Source of the DNA: JACDAN01 sp963834825 | Lineage (GTDB): Bacteria; Actinomycetota; Thermoleophilia; Gaiellales; Gaiellaceae | Direction: 5' to 3' | DNA: 64,000 nucleotides | Assembly: GCA_963834825.1 (NCBI GenBank) | Contig: CAWICZ010000014.1 | Span: forward strand, 124,001 to 188,000 | In this document: positions 38,113 to 47,307 of the stretch, in pieces | Numbering within the stretch: the first letter of the stretch is position 1 | Layout: each line of letters starts with the position of its first letter | Program-made: the position numbers and the translations under genes | Notes under the pieces: model-generated | What the model was told of the DNA's origin: nothing | The model's database searches: none | Seen by the model: the letters and a program-made list of their open reading frames with translations, nothing else

Positions 38113-38535
38113 CTACACCCCGATTGCGGTGAGGAAGACGAGGACCACGGTCGTCACCGCGAGCAGCCCGTGGAGCGTGACGATCCCGACCGGGAAGCTC
38201 TGCTCGGCCGGCTGGCTCGACATCGAGCCCGGCGACGCGGCGGCAACGGCCTGGCGGCGCTGCCACCAGATCGCGAACATCGTCCAGCCGATCAGTGCGA
38301 CGACCACGAGGATCCCGAACGCAATCCACGCGAGCGTGTCACTGCCGTTGAAGACGTAGATGATCCAGAGCACGAGGCCGAGCGCGGCCAGCCCGAAGTG
38401 GGTGAAGATGAGCGGCGGCTTGATCCGCCGCCCGGGCTCGCGTGAAGCCATCCCGCCGTTCCGAACCCACAGCCCTAAGAGCACGAACCCTCCGAGCGCC
38501 GTGACGATCCAGCTGATGAGCGCGGCCCACTCCAT
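38113..38535 (-). CDS. Four-helix membrane protein
   Basis: A 140-residue protein with four hydrophobic helices (WAALISWIVTALGGFVLLGLW, IFTHFGLAALGLVLWIIYVF, WIAFGILVVVALIGWTMFAIW, GIVTLHGLLAVTTVVLVFL). Histidines in the second and fourth helices could bind haem, but this is only a suggestion. ATG 38535 follows GGGAG. The function is unknown. Confidence 0.7.
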   Translation of the reverse strand: MEWAALISWIVTALGGFVLLGLWVRNGGMASREPGRRIKPPLIFTHFGLAALGLVLWIIYVFNGSDTLAWIAFGILVVVALIGWTMFAIWWQRRQAVAAASPGSMSSQPAEQSFPVGIVTLHGLLAVTTVVLVFLTAIGV

Positions 38536-38676
38536 CTCAGTGCTCCCTTCCTCGCACGATCTCGGACGCCTCGCGGCCTGGCGACGACGCATGATCTCAA
38601 ACCGTCGAGACGGTTGTCCCTTTAGGCGTCGGCCGTTCGTCTCTTAGGCGACCATGCACCACGAGAGGAGGAAGAG

Positions 38677-39036
38677 ATGCAGTACCTGGTTCTGATTCAT
38701 CAGGGCGACACGCCGACCCCGGACAAGCCGGACGAGTGGGCCCGGCTGTCGGAGGACGAGCAGAAGGCCGTCTACAGCGACTACCAGGCGGTCAACCAGA
38801 CGCCCGGCGTCACGCCCGGCCTCTGGTTGGAGTCGCCGGAGATGGCGACGACCGTCCGCGTGCAGGACGGCAAGACGCTGACGACCGACGGCCCGTTCGT
38901 CGCCGTCAAGGAGGCGCTGGGCGGCTACCTCGTGTTCGAGGCGGACAACCTCGACGCGGCGATCGAGCTCGCGTCGCGCATTCCGGCCGCCCGCCTGGGC
39001 GGTGCGATCGAGGTACGCCCCATCAAACAGGGCTAG
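38677..39036 (+). CDS. YCII/DGPF-domain protein
   Basis: A 119-residue protein of the YCII-related family with the name-giving TDGPFVAVKEALGGYLVFEAD. In actinobacteria these small dimeric proteins are usually encoded beside SigJ-type ECF sigma factors and may act as sensors or enzymes. AGAGGAGGAAGAG precedes the ATG. Its TAG overlaps the GTG of the downstream sigma gene. Confidence 0.92.
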   Translation: MQYLVLIHQGDTPTPDKPDEWARLSEDEQKAVYSDYQAVNQTPGVTPGLWLESPEMATTVRVQDGKTLTTDGPFVAVKEALGGYLVFEADNLDAAIELASRIPAARLGGAIEVRPIKQG

Positions 39037-40223
39037 TGCCTCACCCTCTCGACCGCGTCTTCCGCGAGGAATGGGGCCGCGTCCTCGCCGGCCTGATCGG
39101 CTTCCTCGGCGACTTCGATCTCGCCGAGGAAGCCGCCCAGGAGGCGTTCGCGATCGCCGCCGAGCGCTGGCCTCGCGAGGGGACGCCGGACAACCCTCGC
39201 GCCTGGCTCATGACGACGGCGCGCAACCGCGCCGTCGACCGGATCCGCCGCGAACGAACGCTGGCCGAGAAGACCCGCCTGCTCGATGTGCCGGAAGCCG
39301 TGGAGGATGACGTGGACGAGACGACGATCCAGGACGAGCGGCTCGAGCTCCTCTTCACGTGCTGCCATCCGGCGCTCGCGCTCGACGGTCAGGTCGCGCT
39401 GACACTGCGGACGCTCGGCGGCCTGAGCACTGAGGAGATCGCCCGCGCCTTCCTCGTCCCCGAGGCGACCATGAACAAGCGGCTCGTGCGCGCGAAGCGC
39501 AAGATCAAAGCGGCCGGGATCCCGTTCCGCGTCCCGCCGGCGCATCTGCTCCCCGACCGCCTCGCCGCGGTGCTCGCAGTCGTCTACCTGATCTTCAACG
39601 AGGGCTACGGCGGACGTGGGGACCTCGCGGCGGAGGCGATCCGCCTCGGACGCGCGCTCGCCGAGCTGATGCCCGACGAGCCGGAGGTGCATGCGCTCCT
39701 GGCGCTGATGCTGATCAACGACGCCCGGCGCGAAGCGCGATTCGCCGACGGTGCGGTCGTCCTCCTACGCGATCAGGATCGATCGCTTTGGAACTTCGAC
39801 CAGATTGCCGAGGGACGGGCGGCGGTCGATCGAGCGCTGGCGCTCGGCGGCCGCGGCCCGTATGTGCTGCAGGCCGCGATTGCGTCGCTGCACGTGGACG
39901 AGCCCCAGGACTGGCCGCAGCTCGCGGCTCTGTACGGCGAGCTCGCCCGTGTGACCGGATCGCCGGTCGTGGAGCTCAACCAGGCCGCCGCCCTTGCTGA
40001 GGCCGGCGACGTCGATGCTGCGCTTGCAATCGTCGAGCGACTCGAGCTCGACCGCTACCACTATCTACACGCCACGCGGGCGGAGCTCCTGCGGCGGCTC
40101 GATCGCGTCGACGAGGCCCGGTCGGCCTACGACCGCGCACTCGAGCTCGTCCACTCGGAGGCCGAGCGGCGCTTCCTCGAGCAGCGGCTGGCCGGAGCTC
40201 CGAGGACAGAGCGAACGCGATGA
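39036..40223 (+). CDS. SigJ-like ECF sigma factor with C-terminal TPR-like domain
   Basis: A 395-residue RNA polymerase sigma factor of the ECF group that pairs with YCII proteins. Region 2 (FGD... LAEEAAQEAFAIAAERWP, PRAWLMTTARNRAVDRIRRE) is followed by region 4 (VALTLRTLGGLSTEEIARAF) and a long C-terminal helical domain (LLPDRLAAVLAVVYLIFNEGYGG). That extra domain replaces an anti-sigma factor in this group. GTG 39036 overlaps the stop of the YCII gene. Confidence 0.92.
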   Translation: MPHPLDRVFREEWGRVLAGLIGFLGDFDLAEEAAQEAFAIAAERWPREGTPDNPRAWLMTTARNRAVDRIRRERTLAEKTRLLDVPEAVEDDVDETTIQDERLELLFTCCHPALALDGQVALTLRTLGGLSTEEIARAFLVPEATMNKRLVRAKRKIKAAGIPFRVPPAHLLPDRLAAVLAVVYLIFNEGYGGRGDLAAEAIRLGRALAELMPDEPEVHALLALMLINDARREARFADGAVVLLRDQDRSLWNFDQIAEGRAAVDRALALGGRGPYVLQAAIASLHVDEPQDWPQLAALYGELARVTGSPVVELNQAAALAEAGDVDAALAIVERLELDRYHYLHATRAELLRRLDRVDEARSAYDRALELVHSEAERRFLEQRLAGAPRTERTR

Positions 40224-40253
40224 ACACAGGAGATCGATGAACGCGGTCTCGAA

Positions 40254-40643
40254 GTGACGCCGATCGGAAAGGTCGAATCTCCTCTGATCGACTCGGCCTC
40301 GGCGCCGAAGCAGGGCCACGAAGGAGCGCCCGATGCCTGGCTCGTGTTCGAGCCCGTGTCGTGCTCGACGGTCTCCAAGGCATACGGCCCGGGGATCAGC
40401 GTGATCGTTCTCACCTGGCTCCATCGGGCTCGTCGCGATGTGCTGCGCGTGCATCCGCGCGACGATCTCGCCAACCCGATGCAGGGCGTGTTCAACACTC
40501 GCTCCGCCGACCGTCCGAACCCGATCGGGTTGCACGAGGTCGAGGTCGCCTCGGTCGACGGGCGGAGAATGCGAGTCAGGAATCTCGAGGCGGTGGACGG
40601 GACGCCGATCGTCGACGTGAAGCCCGTACTTCGCCGCACCTAA
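40254..40643 (+). CDS. trmO: TrmO/TsaA-like tRNA methyltransferase
   Basis: A 129-residue single-domain protein of the TsaA/TrmO family, which N6-methylates t6A37 in tRNA in the characterised enzyme. The family core is visible: PIGKVESPL at the start, then ISVIVLTWLHRARRDVLRVHPRDD, GVFNTRSADRPNPIGLHEVEV. It lacks the extra C-terminal domain of E. coli TrmO, as many short members do. GTG 40254 is used. A strong terminator follows. Confidence 0.85.
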   Translation: MTPIGKVESPLIDSASAPKQGHEGAPDAWLVFEPVSCSTVSKAYGPGISVIVLTWLHRARRDVLRVHPRDDLANPMQGVFNTRSADRPNPIGLHEVEVASVDGRRMRVRNLEAVDGTPIVDVKPVLRRT

Positions 40644-40648
40644 AGTAA

Positions 40649-40678
40649 GCGGCGCCGGGGCTTGTGCCCCGGCGCCGC
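40649..40678. terminator. Bidirectional GC-rich terminator
   Basis: A perfect 13-bp stem, GCGGCGCCGGGGC (40649-40661) and GCCCCGGCGCCGC (40666-40678), closes the loop TTGT. It lies between the convergent trmO and collagen-like genes, whose stops are 6 and 19 nt away. Confidence 0.85.
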
Positions 40679-40696
40679 CGCGAACCGCCTGGGCGG

Positions 40697-41453
40697 TTAC
40701 TTGACGATGACCACCTCTAGCTTGGTTTCGTTGTCCTTGCAGTCCTTGCCGGAGTCGCCACCCCACGTGATATTGCCGCCGTTGTTGACGCAGAGAAACG
40801 TAGTGTGATCGCCAAGTCCCGGCGTGCCGGCGTTGCCCTTCGGTCCCTGCGGGCCTTCCGGCCCGGCCGGACCCTGCGGTCCCTGCGACCCGGTGTCGCC
40901 CTTCGGCCCGGGAGCGCCGGTGTCGCCCTTCGACCCGGGAGCGCCGGTGTCGCCCTTCGACCCGGGAGCGCCGGTGTCGCCCTTCGCCCGGGAGCGCCGG
41001 TGTCGCCCTTCGCCCGGAGCGCCGGTGTCGCCCTTCGCCCGGAGCGCCGGTGTCACCTTTCAGGCCCTGCGGCCCGGTGACACCCTGCACCCCAGACTCG
41101 CCCTGAGCGCCGGTCGCTTGCCAGGCTCGCCCTGAGCGCCGTCCTTGCCGGCGGCACCCTGAGCGCCGCGCTCGCCCTGGTCGCCCTTCGCGCCGGCCAG
41201 CTCCTGAAACGGAGACGCCGTCAGCGCCCTTCGGGCCGCGCTTGCCGGCCTTCCCGGGCTTGCCGTTCTTGCCGACGATGCAGATGCGGTCCTTGCCCCG
41301 GTACAGGTTCAGGTCACCGTACGAGGGGTAGTTCGTGCCCTTCTCGATCCCGACGCAAAGACGGTTCACGTACCGCGCCGGTTCTTTGCTCGCCGCACCC
41401 GCAACACCTGCGAGAAGCAGGGCCACTGCGGCGATTGTCACGACGTATTTCAC
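40697..41453 (-). CDS. Secreted collagen-like repeat protein, frameshifted in the repeats
   Basis: A signal peptide (MKYVVTIAAVALLLAGVAGA) leads into a Cys-containing N-terminal domain (RLCVGIEKGTNYPSYGD), then a Gly-X-Y region with many copies of GDTGAPGSK or GDTGAPGPK, and a C-terminal cap (TTFLCVNNGGNITWGGDS). Such repeats form collagen triple helices outside the cell. The repeat region changes frame several times between about 40990 and 41220, so no single frame covers the gene. Repeat slippage or assembly error would both do this. It is convergent with trmO. Confidence 0.8.
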
Positions 41454-41549
41454 TTCAAAACCTCCGAGGGGTCGTTTCCACGCTTATCGGTGCCCGCTGC
41501 TCCGGCCCGAACCACCCATAAGGGGGAGGTCATCCCTCAGGATTCGGGT

Positions 41550-42220
41550 ATGACGTCCGCCGAGCGCTGGCTTGCCGCCGTCTGGCCGGTCGTTCGCGAG
41601 CGCCTGCCACCACCGCCGGCACACGTGATCGACATCGGCTGCGGGCCCCACGGTGGCTTCGTTCCGTTCCTGCGCGAGAGCGGCTACGAAGGCGGTCGGC
41701 GTCGACTCCAAAGCGCCGGCGACCGGCCCCTATCACCGCGTCCGGTTCGAAGAGTTGGATGTGCAGGAGCGATTCGACGCCGCAATCGCCTCCACCTCAC
41801 TGCACCACGTGACGGACCTCGCGCTGGTGATCGACCGGGATCGCCGAGACGCTGACGAAGAGCGGCGCGCTCGTCGTCGTGGAATGGGACTGGGAGGAGT
41901 TCGACGACGAGACCGCGCAATGGTGCTTCCAGCGCCTTGGAGACGACGAAGCAACCTGGCTTCATCGGCGCCGAGCCGAGTGGGCGGCTTCGGGGCAGGA
42001 GTGGCAGCACTATCTCCGCGAATGGGCAACGCGTGAAGGGCTGCATCGCGCCGACGACATCGTTCGGCTGCTGGACGAGCGGTTCGAGCGTCAGTTCGTC
42101 GCGCGCGGTCCCTTCTGCTTCCCCGACCTCGCCAACACCACCGCCGCCGACGAGCAAGCCGCGATCGACGCTGGAGAGATCCAAGCGACGCGGATCGACT
42201 GGGTCGGAACGCAGCGATGA
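41550..42220 (+). CDS. SAM-dependent methyltransferase, frameshifted
   Basis: Pieces of a class I methyltransferase follow each other in changing frames: MTSAERWLAAVW to HVIDIGCGPHGGFVPFL, then AVGVDSKAPATGPYHRVRF to ASTSLHHVTDLALVIDR, then IAETLTKSGALVVVEWDWEEF to IDWVGTQR. Two surplus bases near 41692 and 41839, each beside G runs, explain the breaks. The joined protein has about 222 residues. The SAM-binding motif is VIDIGCGPHGG. Indel error is the likeliest cause. Confidence 0.8.
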
Positions 42221-42347
42221 CGACGTAGGCTTTTCACACTCGGCGCCGTCGATCTTCGTCGTCCGCGCATTGCTCGCCCTCAAGGGGCTGGCCGAAATCC
42301 GCGAGCCGACCGGCTGAGCCGATCGCGCCACCTCGTACGATCCGAGC

Positions 42348-43988
42348 GTGGCGCGGACGAACCAGGACCAGATGCGGGCGGTCCTCGAGGCTGCGATCGC
42401 CGTCACGTCGGAGCTCTCGCTTGACGCGGTCCTGCAGCGCATCGTCGAGGCCGCTGCCGAGCTGACCGGTGCGAACTACGCCGCGCTCGGCGTCATCGAC
42501 CAGAGCGGCACCGGGCTCGAGAACTTCGTCACCACCGGGCTGGACGAGGAGACGGTCCGGCGGATCGGCGACCTCCCGCGAGGACGCGGGATCCTGGGCG
42601 TGCTGATTCGCGACGCCCAGCCGTTGCGGCTCGGGGACATCGCATCTGACCCGAGGTCCGTCGGCTTCCCGCCGAACCATCCGCCGATGAAGAGCTTCCT
42701 GGGCGTCCCGATCCTGCTGCGCGGCGTCGCCTACGGGAACCTCTACCTCACCGAGAAGGCACACGGCGACGAGTTCACCGAGGAGGATCAGGAGCTCGTC
42801 CAGCTGTTGGCGTCGCAGGCTGCGGTCGCGATCGAGAACGCTCGGCTGTACGAGTCCGCGACCCGCTGGGGCGAGCAGCTCGAGTCCCTGGCCGAGGTCG
42901 GCAACGCCCTTGCCACCGAGATCGATCTGCCTCGCCTGCTCGAGCTCGTGGTGACCAATCTTCGAGGGTTGATCGACGCGCGAGTCGTCTTCATCGTCAT
43001 GCCCGGCCCCGAGGGCGGGACGGTCGTCCGGACCGTGGCCGGCGCGGACGCAGACAGGTACGCGGGGCTGAAGCTGGACCCGACGCGGTCAAAGAGCGCT
43101 CGCGTCCTCGAGCGGCGGCGCAGCGAACGCGTCGACGCGCTCATCGACGACCCGGAGGTCGACCAACAGACAGCGCGGCGACTGGGGGCGCGGACCGGGC
43201 TCTTCGTCCCACTCGTGATCCGAGACCGTGCGATCGGCGTGATCGTCGCGCAGGACAAGCAGCAGCCCGACCCGCGGTTCACGGACGAAGACGTCCGGAT
43301 CGCGGAGGCGTTCGCCGAGCGGGCCGCCGTCGCGATCGATCTCTCGGAGCGCGTCGCGAGAGACTCGCTTCGGCGTGTGGTCGCGGGACAGGAATTGGAG
43401 CGACAGCGGCTCGCGCGCGAGCTGCACGACGAGACCGGCCAGGCGCTGACCTCCATCCTGCTCGGGCTCAAGGGGATCGAGGAGGCGACGGAGACGGACG
43501 AGGCGCGGCAGTCGGTCCTCGCGGTGCGCGAGCTCGTGGTCTCGACGCTGCAGGATGTCCGGCGGCTCGCCGTCGAGCTTCGTCCGAAGGCGCTCGACGA
43601 CTTCGGGCTCGTCCCGGCCCTGGAGCGCCTGTCCGAGACCTTCGCCGAGCAGGCGGACGTCGAGGTACAGGTGCAGGCCGTGCTCGGAGACGCGCGTCTC
43701 CCGGGCGAGATCGAGACGGCGCTCTACCGCATCGTCCAGGAGGCGCTCACCAACGTGATCAAGCACGCGAACGCCAAGACCGTCAGCGTCACGCTGACGA
43801 GGCAGGCCGACCGCGTCGCAGTCGTGATCGAAGACGACGGACGAGGATTCGACCCCGGCGCGCAGCCGGGCGAAGGGCTCGGGCTCGTGGGCATGCGGGA
43901 ACGGATCGCGCTCGTCGACGGACGGCTGTCGGTCGAGTCCGGTGCCGGCCGAGGGACGACAATTGCCGTCGAGGTGCCGCTGCGATGA
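42348..43988 (+). CDS. GAF-GAF sensor histidine kinase (DevS/DosS-like architecture)
   Basis: A 546-residue soluble kinase. Two GAF domains cover about residues 8-165 and 180-330; a HisKA_3 segment has His360 (RELHDETGQALTS) and the HATPase domain has the N box near Asn469 (QEALTNVIKHANA) and GRGFDPGA. The layout matches DevS/DosS, whose first GAF domain binds haem and senses oxygen, NO or CO. Haem binding here is not provable from sequence. It overlaps its response regulator by ATGA. GTG 42348 is the start. Confidence 0.92.
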   Translation: MARTNQDQMRAVLEAAIAVTSELSLDAVLQRIVEAAAELTGANYAALGVIDQSGTGLENFVTTGLDEETVRRIGDLPRGRGILGVLIRDAQPLRLGDIASDPRSVGFPPNHPPMKSFLGVPILLRGVAYGNLYLTEKAHGDEFTEEDQELVQLLASQAAVAIENARLYESATRWGEQLESLAEVGNALATEIDLPRLLELVVTNLRGLIDARVVFIVMPGPEGGTVVRTVAGADADRYAGLKLDPTRSKSARVLERRRSERVDALIDDPEVDQQTARRLGARTGLFVPLVIRDRAIGVIVAQDKQQPDPRFTDEDVRIAEAFAERAAVAIDLSERVARDSLRRVVAGQELERQRLARELHDETGQALTSILLGLKGIEEATETDEARQSVLAVRELVVSTLQDVRRLAVELRPKALDDFGLVPALERLSETFAEQADVEVQVQAVLGDARLPGEIETALYRIVQEALTNVIKHANAKTVSVTLTRQADRVAVVIEDDGRGFDPGAQPGEGLGLVGMRERIALVDGRLSVESGAGRGTTIAVEVPLR

Positions 43989-44663
43989 GCATCCGGACCG
44001 TGATCGTCGACGACCACGCCGTCGTGCGCTCGGGCCTTCGGCTCGTGCTCGAGAGTGAAGAGGACATCGAGGTCGTGGCGGAGGCGGCCGACGCCCGCAA
44101 CGCCGTCTTCGAAACGCGGGCTCACCGCCCGGACGTGATCCTGCTCGACGTCGTCATGCCGGGTCGAAGCGGGATCGAGGCTATTCCGGACCTCCTCCAG
44201 GAGTCGCCCGAGAGCAAGGTGCTGGTGCTCTCGATGCAGGACGACCCCGCCTATGTCCGCGAGGCCTTCGGCGCCGGCGCGAGCGGGTACGTGCTCAAGG
44301 AAGCAGCCGACGCCGAGGTGGTGGCGGCGGTCCGCGAGGTGGCGGGCGGTCAGCGCTACGTCCATCCGGCGCTCGGCGCCCGCCTCGTCGCTGCAGAGGC
44401 CGAGGAGCGCGTCCGCGCCGCGGAGGATCCCCTCTCCGATCGCGAGCACGAGATCCTTCGCCTGCTCGCGCTTGGGCCACACGAACCAGGAGATCGCGGG
44501 CCAGCTCTACCTCTCGGTGCGCACCGTCGAGACGCACCGCGCCCACATCATGCAGAAGCTCCGGATCACGACTCGCGCCGAGCTCGTCCGCTACGCCCTC
44601 GAGCAGGGGATGCTCGACACGTCACGCCGAGTAGGGCGACCTGCGCCGGCGGCAAATCCATGA
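43985..44663 (+). CDS. NarL/DevR-like response regulator, frameshifted
   Basis: The receiver is complete (D9-D10, phospho-acceptor D55 in VILLDVVMPG, Lys in GYVLKEA). The LuxR-type helix-turn-helix starts in the same frame (LSDREHEILRLLALG) and then jumps to another (HTNQEIAGQLYLSVRTVETHR to AANP). One surplus C near 44476 in GGGCCAC explains the break, giving a protein of about 225 residues. It partners the kinase at 42348. Confidence 0.88.
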
Positions 44664-44824
44664 TGTGGGCCGGAGCCGTCCCCCGGATGGAGCAGCGCAT
44701 CATCGATTCGCCATGACGGCCGTCACATTGGCCTTTGCCGGGACACGCGTCGGTGGGGGCCTGAAGGCGTAACTACGCTGCGTGCATCGCGTTTCCGAAG
44801 CGCATGAGTACTGGCTATGGCGGG

Positions 44825-44955
44825 GCGAAGCATTCAGCTGCCAAGTCCGGGCGGTGGGGAACCCGCAACGAGGCGAACTTTTCGCACGGAAGGCGCGGCG
44901 CCGCGAGGACCGAGAGTCAGTCAAGAAACAGGACGCGAGGGCCGGTCTGTCGGTC
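44825..44955 (+). promoter_or_regulatory. Possible c-di-AMP (ydaO-type) riboswitch leader
   Basis: The 334-nt stretch between the response regulator and the polyphosphatase gene has no convincing gene. It contains GCTGCCAAGTCCG (44837-44849), GGTGGGGAACC (44852-44862) and GAGGCGAACTTTT (44870-44882), in the order and spacing of conserved elements in ydaO-type riboswitches (GCTGCCGAATCCG, GGGGAACC, GGGGTGAATC). The 3' part (GGACCGAGAGTCAGTCA) is a weaker match. I recalled the consensus from memory; a covariance search would settle it. Confidence 0.35.
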
Positions 44956-44997
44956 GCAAACGCTTTGACCTCTCGCCGCTCACCTGGGTCGCCGGCG

Positions 44998-46503
44998 ATG
45001 CCTGCGATCGTTCCCCGCTGGGAATGGCGTACCTTCGGTCAGCGCTTCGGAGCGGCCGCAGACAGGTTTGGGAGGCTCTCGCCGGAGAGGGTGGAGGACA
45101 GCGACGAGCTGTACCTGCTCTCGCTCGAGAGTGACGCCTCGGTGAAGGTCCGCGGCGGACTGATGGACGTGAAGCAGCTCCAGCGCGTCAGCGACGACGG
45201 GCTCGAGCAGTGGCTGCCCGTCATGAAGGCCGCATTCCCGCTCCCTGCAGCCGAAGCCGGATCGGTGCTTGCAGCTCTCGGTGTAGCCGTGCCTACGCTC
45301 GCGCGCACCGCGTACACGCTCGAGGAGCTCGTGGACGAGCTCGTACGCCCGAGCGCTGATCTGATGGCGGTCCGGGTGCACAAGCGACGCGAGCGCTACA
45401 CGATCGCCGGCTGCATGGCGGAGCAGACCGAGATCCGCACGGACCGTGGGACGACCCGAACGATCGCGGTCGAGTCCGAGGACTCGGCTCGCTTGACCGA
45501 GGCCGTGCGCGAGCTCGGGTTGGCCTCGTATCCGAACGTGAACGTTCCGCGCGGGCTGAAGGCGCTGGTCGGCTTCGCCCCGCAGCGGTACGCAGTGATC
45601 GACGTCGGCACGAACTCGGTCAAGTTCCACATCGGCGAGCGCCGCCCGGACGGCGTCTGGCGCAGGGTCGTCGACCGAGCCGAGGTCACGCGGCTAGGGG
45701 AAGACCTCGCCGAAACAGGCCGGCTGAAGGCGGCGGCCAGCGAGCGGACGATCGAGGCGATCAGCGGCATGATCGACGAGGCGCGGCGGAATGGCGCTGT
45801 CGCGATCGCGACGGTCGGGACGGCCGCGCTACGGCTGGCACGAAACAGCGCGGCGTTCGTCGACTCCGTGAAGGAGCGCTGCGGCGTCCAGGTCGAGGTC
45901 ATCTCCAGCGAGGAGGAAGGGCGGCTTGGCTACCTGGCAGCGACGTCCGCGCTCGCTCTCGGTCAGGGGTCGCTGCTCGTCTTCGACAGCGGCGGCGGCA
46001 GCACCGAGTTCACGTTCGGGCATGGAGAGCGCGTCGACGAGCGGTTCAGCGTGAACGTCGGCGCGGTGCGCGTCGCGGAACGGTGGGGCCTCGGCGGCGT
46101 CGTCTCCGAGGACCTGTTGGCGACCGCGCTCGACGCGATCGCCGCCGACCTCGCCCGCCTCGACGGCCGACCCACACCCGACGCGCTCGTCGCCATGGGC
46201 GGTACCGCCACCAACCTCGCAGCCGTCAAGCACGAGCTCGCGTCCTACGACCCAGACGTCGTCGAGGGCACCGTGCTCGACCGCGCCGAGATCGACCGCC
46301 AGATCGAGCTGTATCGCACCCGAACCACCCAGCAACGGCGCGAGATCGTCGGCCTCCAACCCGAGCGGGCCGACGTCATCCTTGCCGGTGCATGCATCGT
46401 CCGCGCCATCATCACGACCCTCGGCCGAGAGTCGCTCACCGTCAGCGATCGCGGCCTACGACACGGCCTGCTCGTCGAGCGCTTCGGACCAGATGAGCGC
46501 TAA
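44998..46503 (+). CDS. CYTH domain fused to Ppx/GppA exopolyphosphatase
   Basis: A 501-residue protein. Residues 1-190 resemble a CYTH (triphosphate tunnel) domain: an N-terminal WEWRTFGQRF, DELYLLSLESDASVKVRGG, then VRVHKRRERYTIAG and TEIRTDRGTTRTIAVESED. Residues about 195-500 form a Ppx/GppA phosphatase: AVIDVGTNSVKFHIGE, then TVGTAALRLARN, SSEEEGRLGYLAA, FDSGGGSTEF and AMGGTATNLAAV. Ppx enzymes hydrolyse polyphosphate or ppGpp; CYTH domains bind triphosphates or polyphosphate. ATG 44998 is chosen because it starts the CYTH fold. Both domains appear intact. Confidence 0.88.
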   Translation: MPAIVPRWEWRTFGQRFGAAADRFGRLSPERVEDSDELYLLSLESDASVKVRGGLMDVKQLQRVSDDGLEQWLPVMKAAFPLPAAEAGSVLAALGVAVPTLARTAYTLEELVDELVRPSADLMAVRVHKRRERYTIAGCMAEQTEIRTDRGTTRTIAVESEDSARLTEAVRELGLASYPNVNVPRGLKALVGFAPQRYAVIDVGTNSVKFHIGERRPDGVWRRVVDRAEVTRLGEDLAETGRLKAAASERTIEAISGMIDEARRNGAVAIATVGTAALRLARNSAAFVDSVKERCGVQVEVISSEEEGRLGYLAATSALALGQGSLLVFDSGGGSTEFTFGHGERVDERFSVNVGAVRVAERWGLGGVVSEDLLATALDAIAADLARLDGRPTPDALVAMGGTATNLAAVKHELASYDPDVVEGTVLDRAEIDRQIELYRTRTTQQRREIVGLQPERADVILAGACIVRAIITTLGRESLTVSDRGLRHGLLVERFGPDER

Positions 46504-46593
46504 CCCCAGCTCGCACGACCTAGGGAAAGGCGCGAGTTACGAGCGATGCGATGAAGACCGTCGCGACACTCATCGCCTAGTCCCGGAAACGAC

Positions 46594-46619
46594 AGAGGGC
46601 GGCCCGAGGGCCGCCCTCT
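46594..46619. terminator. Bidirectional terminator hairpin
   Basis: AGAGGGCGGCC (46594-46604) and GGCCGCCCTCT (46609-46619) pair around CGAG and are followed by TT. The hairpin lies between the convergent ppx-type gene and the membrane protein gene that ends at 46641. Confidence 0.8.
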
Positions 46620-46640
46620 TGTCGCGAGCGGAGTCGCCGC

Positions 46641-47198
46641 TCAGCTTGCCGCGACTGGCTTCGCCGCAACTGTCGCCTCACTTCGGCGGATCGCGCCGCC
46701 GAACGTCAGCACCAGGAACCCGATGCCGGTGAGCAGCAGCGCCACGCCCATGACGATCGAGAACAAGGCCACGCGCTCGGCGAAGAACGCCACGTTCAGC
46801 GCGGTGGAGAGCGCCGTCTCCGTGACCCAGATGTCCCGGGCTCCGTTCGAGACCGGTGCGCCGCTCTGGTCCTTGAGCGCCGCGGCCTCGTCGCTCGTGC
46901 CCTTCGGATCGTCCGGGTTGGCCGCCGACTTGAAGCGGCCCATCTCGGCATAGGTCAGGCCGCCCGTCGACTCCAGCGCGTGGGTGCGCATCACGTTGGC
47001 GAAGGCCTCGGCCTCGCTTCCTGTGTCGACCTTCTGGCCGGGGATCGACGAGTCCTCGGTCCCGACGATGTTCTCCTGGGCGAGGTTGTCCCGGACCTCG
47101 TTGACGCCGGTCGCGCCGATCGCGATCGATCCGATGCCGAACGCGATCAGCACGATGCTTGCTGCAATGCCTCCGTATTCAAAGATCTTCCGCTTCAT
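46641..47198 (-). CDS. Two-helix membrane protein
   Basis: A 185-residue protein. The first helix follows the start (YGGIAASIVLIAFGIGSIAIG), a 110-residue extracytoplasmic domain follows (NEVRDNLAQENIVGTEDSSIPG, TYAEMGRFKSAANPDDPKGT), and a second helix (LFSIVMGVALLLTGIGFLVLTF) closes it. The domain is acidic and has no Cys. ATG 47198 has AAAGGAG upstream. I do not recognise the family. It is downstream of no obvious operon partner and ends in the shared terminator. Confidence 0.7.
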   Translation of the reverse strand: MKRKIFEYGGIAASIVLIAFGIGSIAIGATGVNEVRDNLAQENIVGTEDSSIPGQKVDTGSEAEAFANVMRTHALESTGGLTYAEMGRFKSAANPDDPKGTSDEAAALKDQSGAPVSNGARDIWVTETALSTALNVAFFAERVALFSIVMGVALLLTGIGFLVLTFGGAIRRSEATVAAKPVAAS

Positions 47199-47307
47199 GG
47201 CGACTCCTTTTCTCGTTTCCTGTTTCGCTGATCCGAGTCTGGTCGAGGCGAGAGCTGACGCCATCGGGATGGAACCGCCGATCAGCTGCGGCTTTTTGCG
47301 GATCGCC

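Noticed and set aside
40870..41060. Short regular repeats resembling a CRISPR array
   Set aside because: The repeats are contiguous multiples of nine bases that encode Gly-X-Y triplets; there are no unique spacers and no cas genes.
44782..44997. Longer N-terminus for the CYTH-Ppx protein from GTG 44782
   Set aside because: The added 72 residues are Arg-rich and unlike the CYTH fold, and the stretch overlaps the structured leader candidate.
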